From assembly GCA_047975545.1 (NCBI GenBank), contig JBKEDS010000004.1, forward strand, positions 62,001-126,000: a stretch of DNA of 64,000 bases, given 5' to 3'. The position numbers and the translations under genes were made by a program. This document shows, piece by piece, positions 16,654 to 24,126 of the stretch. How positions within the stretch are numbered: position 1 is the first letter of the stretch; every line of letters begins with the position of its first letter. Origin of the DNA: JBKEDS01 sp047975545 (GTDB lineage: Bacteria; Bacteroidota; Bacteroidia; Flavobacteriales; Flavobacteriaceae). A model generated the notes under the pieces. That model did no database searches. It was not told the origin of the DNA and worked only from the letters and a program-made list of their open reading frames with translations.

Positions 16654-17913
16654 TTAAACCAAAAACTCGAACAAATCGGGCTTGTTATTTAAGTAATCGC
16701 CAAAAAAGTTATGTTGCTTCATTCGGGAAATAAGCGGCTCTAAATCGTTGGCCGACTGCAACTGTACGCCCACAACGGCCGAACCGTTTTCGCGGTTTGT
16801 TTTTTTGGCATACTGAAAATGGGTAATATCGTCGGTCGGTCCTAAAATATCGACCACAAACTCCCGCAATGCGCCCGCACGTTGCGGAAACTTTATTATA
16901 AAATAATGTTTTAGGTTGGCGTACAACAAAGCCCGCTCCTTAATTTCGGCGGTTCGGGTAATGTCGTTATTACTGCCACTTACCACACAAACTACGGTTT
17001 TTCCTTTTATTTCTTCGGCATAAAAATCCAAGGCCGAAATACTTAAAGCACCTGCGGGTTCGACCACGATAGCATCCTTGTTATACAGTTCCAAAATGGT
17101 TTCGCATACTTTGCCTTCGGGTACGGTTACCATATCGAACAGATTTTCCTTGCATATCGGGAAGGTTAAATCGCCCACGCGTTTTACCGCTGCCCCATCG
17201 ACAAATTTTTCAATATGTTCCAGTTCGGTATTTTTGTTGTTTTTTATGGATTGCGACATAGAAGGCGCTCCCAAAGGCTCGACCCCTATAATTTTGGTTT
17301 GGGGCGATAACATTTTAAACACCGAAGACAGCCCCGAAGCCAATCCGCCACCGCCAATGGCTATAAACACGTAATCGATAGGCTGGGGTGTTTGGTTTAA
17401 AATTTCAAGCCCGATGGTACCCTGACCTTCGATTACTTTTTTATCGTCGAACGGGTGGATAAATGCTTTTTGCTGCTGCTCGCAAGCCTGCATGGCGGCA
17501 TGGTAGGCATCGTCGTAGGTATCGCCCACCAGTTTTATATCGATATAATCTTCGCCAAACATTTTAACCTGTTCTATTTTTTGGTTTGGGGTTGGCGAAG
17601 GCATGTAAATAGTACCCTTTATTTTTAACAGCCTGCACGATAGGGCAACACCTTGGGCGTGGTTTCCGGCACTGGCACAAACGACGCCTTTTACCGATTC
17701 CTCCTCCGTTAACGAACTTATTTTATTGTAAGCCCCACGGATTTTATACGAGCGTACTTGTTGCAAATCTTCGCGCTTTAACAAAATATTAGCCCCAAAC
17801 AGCTTGGAATACCTATGGCTTGGGCTTAAAGGCGTAACTGCCGACACGTTTTTAATGGTGTCGGCAGCTACTTTTATGCTATCTATATTAGGAAAATAGG
17901 TGTTTTTGTGCAC
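16654..17913 (-). CDS. ilvA: threonine ammonia-lyase (threonine deaminase)
   Basis: A 419-residue PLP enzyme of fold type II. The Schiff-base lysine is in VRSYKIRGAYNKI (about residue 58), the phosphate-binding glycine loop is IGGGGLASG (about 187) and the SGSNND motif is near 315. A C-terminal ACT-like regulatory part (about 335-419; YFIIKFPQRAGALREFV) fits the shorter biosynthetic IlvA form that is inhibited by isoleucine. It makes 2-oxobutanoate for isoleucine synthesis. It is the last gene of the ilv run, 76 bases after ilvC. Confidence 0.93.
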   Translation of the reverse strand: MHKNTYFPNIDSIKVAADTIKNVSAVTPLSPSHRYSKLFGANILLKREDLQQVRSYKIRGAYNKISSLTEEESVKGVVCASAGNHAQGVALSCRLLKIKGTIYMPSPTPNQKIEQVKMFGEDYIDIKLVGDTYDDAYHAAMQACEQQQKAFIHPFDDKKVIEGQGTIGLEILNQTPQPIDYVFIAIGGGGLASGLSSVFKMLSPQTKIIGVEPLGAPSMSQSIKNNKNTELEHIEKFVDGAAVKRVGDLTFPICKENLFDMVTVPEGKVCETILELYNKDAIVVEPAGALSISALDFYAEEIKGKTVVCVVSGSNNDITRTAEIKERALLYANLKHYFIIKFPQRAGALREFVVDILGPTDDITHFQYAKKTNRENGSAVVGVQLQSANDLEPLISRMKQHNFFGDYLNNKPDLFEFLV

Positions 17914-17989
17914 AGTTTTAAAATATTAACAAACCTTGCAGGCTTTTAAAACCCACAAGGTCGAGATGAGATTTCCGCTTTTGCGGAAA

Positions 17990-19465
17990 TTAAACTATTG
18001 GCTTCATGGCCGTCATGGAGGCTCTTAGGAAAGCGCCTATTTTTTCAACGGGATGTTGCCTAATGGCCGTGTTTACTGCAATTAGTTTGGCATTGTCCAC
18101 ACCTTTACCGTTATCTTTTGAAAAGGCTTTACCAATAACATTGGTGTCTATGGTTTTCATAAAATCGGCCAATAGAGGCTTACACGCATGGTCGAACAAA
18201 TAACAACCGTACTCGGCCGTATCGGAAATTACGCTATTCATTTCATATAATTTACGCCTTGCAATAGTGTTTGCAATAAGCGGTGTTTCGTGTAACGACT
18301 CGTAATAGGCCGAGGCATCGATAATACCGGAATCGGTCATGGCCTCGAACGCCAACTCCACCCCGGCCTTAACCATGGCTACCATTAGTACGCCATTATC
18401 GTAGTATTCCTGTTCTGAAATTTCAACATTACCAGCAGGTGTTTTTTCAAAAGCGGTTTCGGCGGTTGCGGCACGCCAGGTTAATAATTTTTCGTCGTTA
18501 TTGGCCCAATCGGCCATCATCCCGCTGGAAAAACGGCCTTCCATAATATCGTCCATGTGCTTTTGGAACAAGGGGCGCATAATTTCTTTTAATTCTTCCG
18601 AAAGTTCAAAGGCTTTAATTTTTGCGGGGTTGGATAGGCGGTCCATCATGTTGGTAATACCGCCGTATTTTAGGCCTTCGGTAATGGTTTCCCAACCGTA
18701 TTGGATTAATTTTGAAGCATAGCCTGGTTCGATACCTTTTTCAATCATTTTATTGAAACATAGAATAGAGCCTGTTTGCAACAGCCCGCAAAGAATGGTT
18801 TGCTCGCCCATTAAATCCGACTTCACCTCGGCTATAAATGATGATGCCAAAACGCCCGCACGGTCGCCACCGGTTGCTGCGGCATAGGCCTTGGCTTGCG
18901 CCCAACCTTTTCCTTCGGGGTCGTTTTCCTCATGAACGGCAATAAGCGTTGGTACGCCAAAGCCTCGTTTGTATTCTTCCCTTACCTCGGTTCCGGGGCA
19001 TTTGGGGGCCACCATTATTACGGTTAGGTCCTCACGAACTTGGGTGCCTTCTTCAACAATATTAAACCCATGCGAGTACGATAGGGTTGCGCCTTTTTTC
19101 ATTAAGGGCATAACCGCTTTTACCACACTGGTGTGTTGTTTGTCGGGGGTTAGGTTTAGTACCAAATCGGCTGTTGGGATTAACGCCTCATAAGTTCCAA
19201 CGTTAAATCCATTTTCGGATGCGTTTATGTACGATTTGCGCTTTTCGGCAATGGCTTCTGCCCGTAAAGCATACGAAATATCCAGTCCGGAATCCCTCAT
19301 GTTTAAGCCTTGGTTAAGGCCTTGGGCGCCACAGCCCACGATTACTATTTTTTTTCCTTTTAATGCGTTTACGCCGTCTTCGAATTCCGAAGTTTCCATA
19401 AATCTACACTTCGAAAGTTGTTCTAACTTATCTCTTAACGACAGGGTGTTAAAATAATTTCCCAT
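17990..19465 (-). CDS. ilvC: ketol-acid reductoisomerase, class II (long form)
   Basis: A 491-residue protein, the same length as E. coli IlvC. The Rossmann loop is GCGAQGLNQGLNMRDSG (near 43), the NADPH-specificity stretch ALRAEAIAEKRKSY follows, and NLTPDKQHTSVV and APKCPGTEVREEY are the conserved substrate-side motifs. It has two knotted C-terminal domains, as in the plant/enteric class and unlike the short class I enzyme. It isomerises and reduces acetolactate and acetohydroxybutyrate. It starts 18 bases after ilvN. Confidence 0.97.
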   Translation of the reverse strand: MGNYFNTLSLRDKLEQLSKCRFMETSEFEDGVNALKGKKIVIVGCGAQGLNQGLNMRDSGLDISYALRAEAIAEKRKSYINASENGFNVGTYEALIPTADLVLNLTPDKQHTSVVKAVMPLMKKGATLSYSHGFNIVEEGTQVREDLTVIMVAPKCPGTEVREEYKRGFGVPTLIAVHEENDPEGKGWAQAKAYAAATGGDRAGVLASSFIAEVKSDLMGEQTILCGLLQTGSILCFNKMIEKGIEPGYASKLIQYGWETITEGLKYGGITNMMDRLSNPAKIKAFELSEELKEIMRPLFQKHMDDIMEGRFSSGMMADWANNDEKLLTWRAATAETAFEKTPAGNVEISEQEYYDNGVLMVAMVKAGVELAFEAMTDSGIIDASAYYESLHETPLIANTIARRKLYEMNSVISDTAEYGCYLFDHACKPLLADFMKTIDTNVIGKAFSKDNGKGVDNAKLIAVNTAIRQHPVEKIGAFLRASMTAMKPIV

Positions 19466-19483
19466 TTCTTTTTTTACTGGTTT

Positions 19484-20017
19484 TTATTGGTTATTGAATG
19501 CTAACAGCAATTCGGATATTTTCATTTCGTCCTTAGTTACGGCAATACGCCCGGCACGTACAAATTGCATGATGCCGAACACGTTTAAATCGCGGCGCAG
19601 CGATTCGATTTCGTTTCGCCTCCCCGATTTTTCCAATACGAAAAACTCACGGTTTACGGTAACAATACGGGCATTGCTGTCCTTTATAATATTTTGTATT
19701 TGGGGTTCTTCGAACAATAGGGCCGATTTTATTTTAAACATACACGACTCGGTGTAAATGGTCTGGTCCTCGGTATGGTAATAGGCACGGATTACCTCGA
19801 TTTGTTTTTCTAACTGCCCAACTATTTTTTTGGCTTGCGGTTCGGTAATATTAACCACGATTACAAAACGGTTAACGCTATCGATTTCGGATTGCGAAGT
19901 GGTTAAACTTTCGATATTGATGTGCCTGCGCTGAAAAATAGCGGAAATACGGTTTAACAACCCGATATTGTTTTCGGTATAAATCGATATGGTGAATGTT
20001 TTTATTTCTTCGTTCAT
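19484..20017 (-). CDS. ilvN: acetolactate synthase regulatory subunit
   Basis: A 177-residue protein with an N-terminal ACT domain (FTISIYTENNIGLLNRISAIFQRRHINIESL) and the C-terminal ALS_ss_C domain (from about residue 95). It binds valine or related effectors and activates the catalytic subunit encoded upstream. It is separated from ilvB by 187 bases that hold a REP-like sequence, and from ilvC by 18 bases. Confidence 0.95.
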   Translation of the reverse strand: MNEEIKTFTISIYTENNIGLLNRISAIFQRRHINIESLTTSQSEIDSVNRFVIVVNITEPQAKKIVGQLEKQIEVIRAYYHTEDQTIYTESCMFKIKSALLFEEPQIQNIIKDSNARIVTVNREFFVLEKSGRRNEIESLRRDLNVFGIMQFVRAGRIAVTKDEMKISELLLAFNNQ

Positions 20018-20055
20018 TTTATTTTAATATTTTTAGAGAATAGCGGTTGGAAGAT

Positions 20056-20095
20056 AGAGATTGCTTTGTCGTCGTACGACCTTTTCGCAATGACG
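20056..20095. repeat. REP-like sequence between ilvB and ilvN
   Basis: On the minus strand it reads GTCATTGCGAAAAGGTCGTA and ends GACAAAGCAATCTC, with a 10-base palindrome GTCGTACGAC in the middle. It belongs to the same CATTGCGA..ACGAAGCAATCT family as the palindrome at 40411-40485. Confidence 0.5.
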
Positions 20096-20204
20096 TTATT
20101 TAAGCAATCCGATACATTACAACAGGATTAATTTAATGCTGAAATATTTCTTCTCAATTAGTCTATTTTCCATATTCTATATTCTTCTTATCTTAAAAAT
20201 TCCA

Positions 20205-21938
20205 CTAACTTAACCGCACATCGGAAACCGAAGCTCCTGTTGGCACCATAGGGAATACGTTATCTTCTTTTTCAACACAAACCTCTAAAAAATAGGCGTC
20301 TTTTGAAGCTACCATCTCCTTAACGGCATTGGCCAAATCGGCCCGCTTTGTTACCTTATTGGCAGCAATACCGTAGCCTTTGGCTATGGCTACAAAGTCG
20401 GGGTTTGTCATTTCGGTTGAAGCATAACGTTTATCGAAAAACAATTGTTGCCATTGCCGAACCATGCCCAAAAACTCGTTATTAAGGACCACGATTTTTA
20501 CGGGGATTTTGGTTTGGAAAATGGTACCCAGTTCCTGAATGGTCATTTGGTAACCGCCATCGCCAATAACGGCAATAACATCGCGGTCGGGCGCGCCCAT
20601 TGTAGCGCCTATGGCTGCGGGAAGCGCAAAACCCATAGTACCCAAACCACCCGAGGTAATATTGCTTTTGGTTTTGTTAAACTCGGCATAACGACAGGCT
20701 ACCATTTGGTGTTGCCCCACATCGGATACTATGGCGGCATTGCCTTTTGTTTCCTTGTTTATTTGTTTAAGCACCTCGCCCATGGTTAGGCCTTCTTTTG
20801 TTGGATTTAAATCTTCTTTTATAACTTTTTCGAACTCTATGGCGTACAAATCCTTAAACTCTTGCAACCACGAGTCGTGGGTTTTATTATCCAATAGCGG
20901 CAATAATTTGGATAAACTATCTTTACAATCGGCTACAATGGCCACATTGGTTTTTACGTTTTTATCGATTTCGGCGGGGTCTATATCGAAATGTACCACT
21001 TTTGCTTGTTTGGCGTAGCGGCTTAAATCGCCCGTAACCCTATCGTCAAAACGCATGCCTATGGCAATAAGCACGTCGCACTCGTTGGTTAGTTTATTGG
21101 GTGCATAATTGCCGTGCATGCCCACCATACCTACATTTAAGGGGTGCGATGTTGGCAGGGCCGAAGCCCCCAAAATGGTCCACGACGAGGGAATTCCCGA
21201 TTTTTCGATTACGGCTTTCAGTTCTTCTTCGGCTTGGCCGAGAATAACGCCCTGCCCCCAAATAATAAATGGTTTTTTGGCGTTGTTGATTAATTCGGCA
21301 GCCGCCTTAACCGCATCCATATTGGTTTTTGGTACGGGCCAATAACTGCGTATGCCCGTACATTTTTTGTATTCGAAATCCAATTCGGAAAATTGCGCAT
21401 CCTTGGTAATATCGATTAACACAGGCCCGGGGCGGCCGCTTTTGGCTATATAAAATGCTTTGGCTATTACTTCGGGAATATCGGCCGCTTTTGTAATTTG
21501 GCAACTCCACTTGGTTACCGGGGTTGAAATGCCCACAATATCGGTTTCCTGAAAGGCATCGCTGCCCAACAAATGCGAAGCTACTTGCCCCGTAATGCAC
21601 ACCAAGGGCGTGGAGTCTATCATGGCATCGGCAATACCCGTTACCAAGTTGGTTGCCCCGGGCCCGGACGTTGCAATGGCCACGCCTACTTTACCCGACA
21701 CACGGGCGTACCCTTGCGCTGCATGTGAAGCGCCTTGCTCGTGCCGCGTTAAAACGTGGTGGATTTCTTTTTGAAATTTATACAACTCGTCGTAAACGGG
21801 CATAATGGCCCCGCCCGGATATCCATAAAGAATATCCACACCTTCGGCAATTAGGCTTCTTACAACGGCTTCGCTACCCGTAATACGCATGGTTTTGCTT
21901 GCTTTTTCTTGTGCTTTGTTCTTGGTTTCTGTATTCAT
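20205..21938 (-). CDS. ilvB: acetolactate synthase catalytic subunit
   Basis: A 577-residue thiamine diphosphate enzyme. The catalytic Glu is in LTRHEQGASHAAQGYAR (about residue 64), the FAD/central domain lies in the middle, and the ThDP/Mg motif is GDGGYQMTIQELGTIFQ (about 458) followed by NNEFLGMVRQWQ. It condenses pyruvate with pyruvate or 2-oxobutanoate, the first common step of valine, leucine and isoleucine synthesis. It lies 14 bases after ilvD, so the two are tightly linked. Confidence 0.97.
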   Translation of the reverse strand: MNTETKNKAQEKASKTMRITGSEAVVRSLIAEGVDILYGYPGGAIMPVYDELYKFQKEIHHVLTRHEQGASHAAQGYARVSGKVGVAIATSGPGATNLVTGIADAMIDSTPLVCITGQVASHLLGSDAFQETDIVGISTPVTKWSCQITKAADIPEVIAKAFYIAKSGRPGPVLIDITKDAQFSELDFEYKKCTGIRSYWPVPKTNMDAVKAAAELINNAKKPFIIWGQGVILGQAEEELKAVIEKSGIPSSWTILGASALPTSHPLNVGMVGMHGNYAPNKLTNECDVLIAIGMRFDDRVTGDLSRYAKQAKVVHFDIDPAEIDKNVKTNVAIVADCKDSLSKLLPLLDNKTHDSWLQEFKDLYAIEFEKVIKEDLNPTKEGLTMGEVLKQINKETKGNAAIVSDVGQHQMVACRYAEFNKTKSNITSGGLGTMGFALPAAIGATMGAPDRDVIAVIGDGGYQMTIQELGTIFQTKIPVKIVVLNNEFLGMVRQWQQLFFDKRYASTEMTNPDFVAIAKGYGIAANKVTKRADLANAVKEMVASKDAYFLEVCVEKEDNVFPMVPTGASVSDVRLS

Positions 21939-21952
21939 AATTCCCTACTTTT

Positions 21953-23638
21953 TTAGAACTCATCGGTTACGCAGCCTTGCGACGCCGACGAAACGGTTTT
22001 GGCATATTTGTAAAGTACGCCCCTTTCAAATTTTAATTTTGGGGCAACCCATTTTGCTCTTCTTTTATTTAACTCTTCTTCTGAAATTTCAATGTTAATG
22101 GTATTGTTTACCGCATCGATTTCAATAATATCGCCATTTTCGACCAAAGCGATATTACCGCCAACTTGGGCTTCGGGCGATACGTGGCCTACCACAAAAC
22201 CGTGGGAGCCACCAGAAAAACGGCCATCGGTAATCAGGGCAACGTCCTTACCCAAACCGGCACCCATAATGGATGATGTTGGCTTGAGCATTTCGGGCAT
22301 TCCGGGAGCGCCTTTCGGGCCTTCGTAACGGATTATAACGACATCGCCTTTTTTTACTTTTCCTGTTTTTATGCCTTCGTTAACCGCTGTTTCGCTATCG
22401 AATACATTGGCCGTTCCTTTAAACGACAAGCCTTCCTTGCCCGTAATTTTTGCAACGGCGCCTTCGGTGGCCAAGTTGCCGAACAGGATGCGGATATGCC
22501 CGGTTTCCTTAATTGGTTTTTCAACTTTATGCACAATATCTTGTCCGCCTTCTAAATCGGGAACGTCCTTCAGGTTTTCGGCAAGGGTTTTTCCGGTTAC
22601 GGTTAAGCAATCGCCGTGCAGCATGCCCAATTTCAACATATATTTTAATACGGCGGGAATACCGCCTACATGGTGCAAATCTTCCATAGCGTAGCGGCCG
22701 CTTGGTTTAAGGTCGGCCAATAGTGGCGTGGTGTCGCTTATATGCTGAAAATCCTCAAGGGTAAATTTTACTTTTGCCGCTTTGGCTATGGCCAAAAAGT
22801 GCAGTACGGCGTTGGTTGAGCCACCAAGGACAATTACCAAACGAATGGCGTTTTCCAACGATTTTCGTGTAACAATATCGGATGGCTTAATATCGTTTTC
22901 CAATAAATATTTAACGGCTTCGCCTGCCTTAACGCACTCTTGTTCTTTTAGGTTGCCGTTGCTTACAGCAGGATTAGACGAATTAAAAGGCAAGGACATG
23001 CCCAAGGTTTCTATGGCCGATGCCATGGTGTTGGCCGTGTACATACCGCCACAGGCGCCAGCACCGGGACAGGCTTTATGGATTACTTCCTTAAATTCGG
23101 ACTCGTCTATGGTTCCGGCCACTTTTTGCCCGTAAGCCTCGAAAGCCGAAATAATATCCAACTTTTTACCGTTGTGGCAACCCGAGGCAATGGTGCCGCC
23201 ATAGACCAAAACCGAAGGACGGTTTAGGCGCAACATGGCCATTAGGGCGCCCGGCATATTTTTATCGCAGCCTACCACGGTAACCAAACCGTCGTAGCCT
23301 TGTGCCTGCATAACCGTTTCGATGGAATCGGCAATAATATCGCGCGAGGGCAACGAAAAACGCATGCCCGGCGTACCGTTGGAAATACCGTCGCTTACCC
23401 CAATGGTATTAAATATTAAGCCAACCATATTGGCGTTATCGGCGCCTTTTTTTACGTGGGTGGATAAATCGTTAAGGTGCATGTTGCACGGATTACCTTC
23501 GTACCCTGTACTGGCAATGCCTATTAAGGGTTTTTTTAAATCGTCGTCGGTTAAACCAATGGCGTGCAACATGGCTTGTGCCGCCGGAAGTGTGGGGTCT
23601 TGGGTAACTAAATTACTGTATTTCTTTAAATTGTTCAT
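21953..23638 (-). CDS. ilvD: dihydroxy-acid dehydratase
   Basis: A 561-residue protein with the conserved Fe-S cysteines in NPCNMHL, GCDKNMPGALMAM and GACGGMYTANTMA, and the C-terminal GRFSGGSHGFVVGHVSPEA signature. It dehydrates the dihydroxy acids to the 2-keto acids of valine and isoleucine. It is the first structural gene of ilvD-B-N-C-A. Its start codon lies about 245 bases downstream of the attenuator terminator at 23884-23912, with no promoter recognisable between, so transcription probably comes through the attenuator. Confidence 0.97.
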   Translation of the reverse strand: MNNLKKYSNLVTQDPTLPAAQAMLHAIGLTDDDLKKPLIGIASTGYEGNPCNMHLNDLSTHVKKGADNANMVGLIFNTIGVSDGISNGTPGMRFSLPSRDIIADSIETVMQAQGYDGLVTVVGCDKNMPGALMAMLRLNRPSVLVYGGTIASGCHNGKKLDIISAFEAYGQKVAGTIDESEFKEVIHKACPGAGACGGMYTANTMASAIETLGMSLPFNSSNPAVSNGNLKEQECVKAGEAVKYLLENDIKPSDIVTRKSLENAIRLVIVLGGSTNAVLHFLAIAKAAKVKFTLEDFQHISDTTPLLADLKPSGRYAMEDLHHVGGIPAVLKYMLKLGMLHGDCLTVTGKTLAENLKDVPDLEGGQDIVHKVEKPIKETGHIRILFGNLATEGAVAKITGKEGLSFKGTANVFDSETAVNEGIKTGKVKKGDVVIIRYEGPKGAPGMPEMLKPTSSIMGAGLGKDVALITDGRFSGGSHGFVVGHVSPEAQVGGNIALVENGDIIEIDAVNNTINIEISEEELNKRRAKWVAPKLKFERGVLYKYAKTVSSASQGCVTDEF

Positions 23639-23883
23639 TTTTATTGCGGATAATTCGCTTTTATTGTGATTTATATTTTTAAAGCCTTATTATTTTTAGA
23701 ATTTATTTAAAAACATCGAACTTTTATAATTTAAGGTTCGAAAGTAAGGTATTAAGTCTTTTTTGTCTTTTATTTTTATTTTTTAGAGGTTAAATCCACA
23801 TCACTCAATAAGTAGCTATTTTTTTGATTATCAGTTTTTTAATATTATTTTTTTATGATGTTCAAAACGAAAAAATAATATAC
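23639..23883 (-). promoter_or_regulatory. untranslated leader between attenuator and ilvD
   Basis: This 245-base AT-rich stretch has no ORF of note and no TAnnTTTG element on the minus strand. A small hairpin (TCGAAC 23716-23721 with GTTCGA 23736-23741) is the only structure I see. It appears to be the rest of the long 5' leader of the ilv mRNA. Confidence 0.4.
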
Positions 23884-23912
23884 AAAAAAAGCCTTCACAT
23901 AAAAGGAAGGCT
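23884..23912 (-). terminator. attenuator terminator of the ilv operon
   Basis: On the minus strand AGCCTTC and GAAGGCT form a 7-bp stem with a 9-base loop followed by a T tract (A run 23884-23890 on the plus strand). It lies 35 bases after the leader-peptide stop codon. Its left arm (minus CCTTCCT, 23904-23910) can instead pair with AGGGAGG at 23942-23948, which overlaps the leader stop codon, giving an antiterminator. Confidence 0.8.
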
Positions 23913-23946
23913 AATTTTTATTCTTTCATTTCAAAACACAACCTCC

Positions 23947-24009
23947 CTAACGATGCCCAATAATGACAACGGTAGCAATAATGATTGTATTTAAAATTTG
24001 ATTTTTCAT
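23947..24009 (-). CDS. ilv leader peptide (attenuation)
   Basis: A 20-codon ORF, MKNQILNTIIIATVVIIGHR, with ATG at 24009 and TAG at 23947. Six Ile, two Val, one Leu and two Thr make 11 of 20 residues, all products or precursors of the downstream ilv genes. A stalled ribosome at the Ile/Val codons (23959-23985) would leave the antiterminator arm 23942-23948 free; one that reaches the stop codon would cover it, so that the terminator forms. It is too short for gene finders. The start has no clear Shine-Dalgarno site. Confidence 0.85.
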   Translation of the reverse strand: MKNQILNTIIIATVVIIGHR

Positions 24010-24019
24010 TTCCGTTCTA

Positions 24020-24050
24020 CAAATATTAGAAATTAATTTTTGAAAAGCAA
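24020..24050 (-). promoter_or_regulatory. putative promoter of the ilv operon
   Basis: On the minus strand TTG (24050-24048), 19 bases, then TAATATTTG (24028-24020), which is the -7 element with one extra base. It ends 10 bases before the leader-peptide ATG, implying a nearly leaderless start. Confidence 0.4.
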
Positions 24051-24126
24051 TTGGTTTTTTCTTAAAAACACAACTTTTCTTCGAAAAACAATAAAAGCAT
24101 TGCTGCTTGAGGCAAGTTTTTCAACC

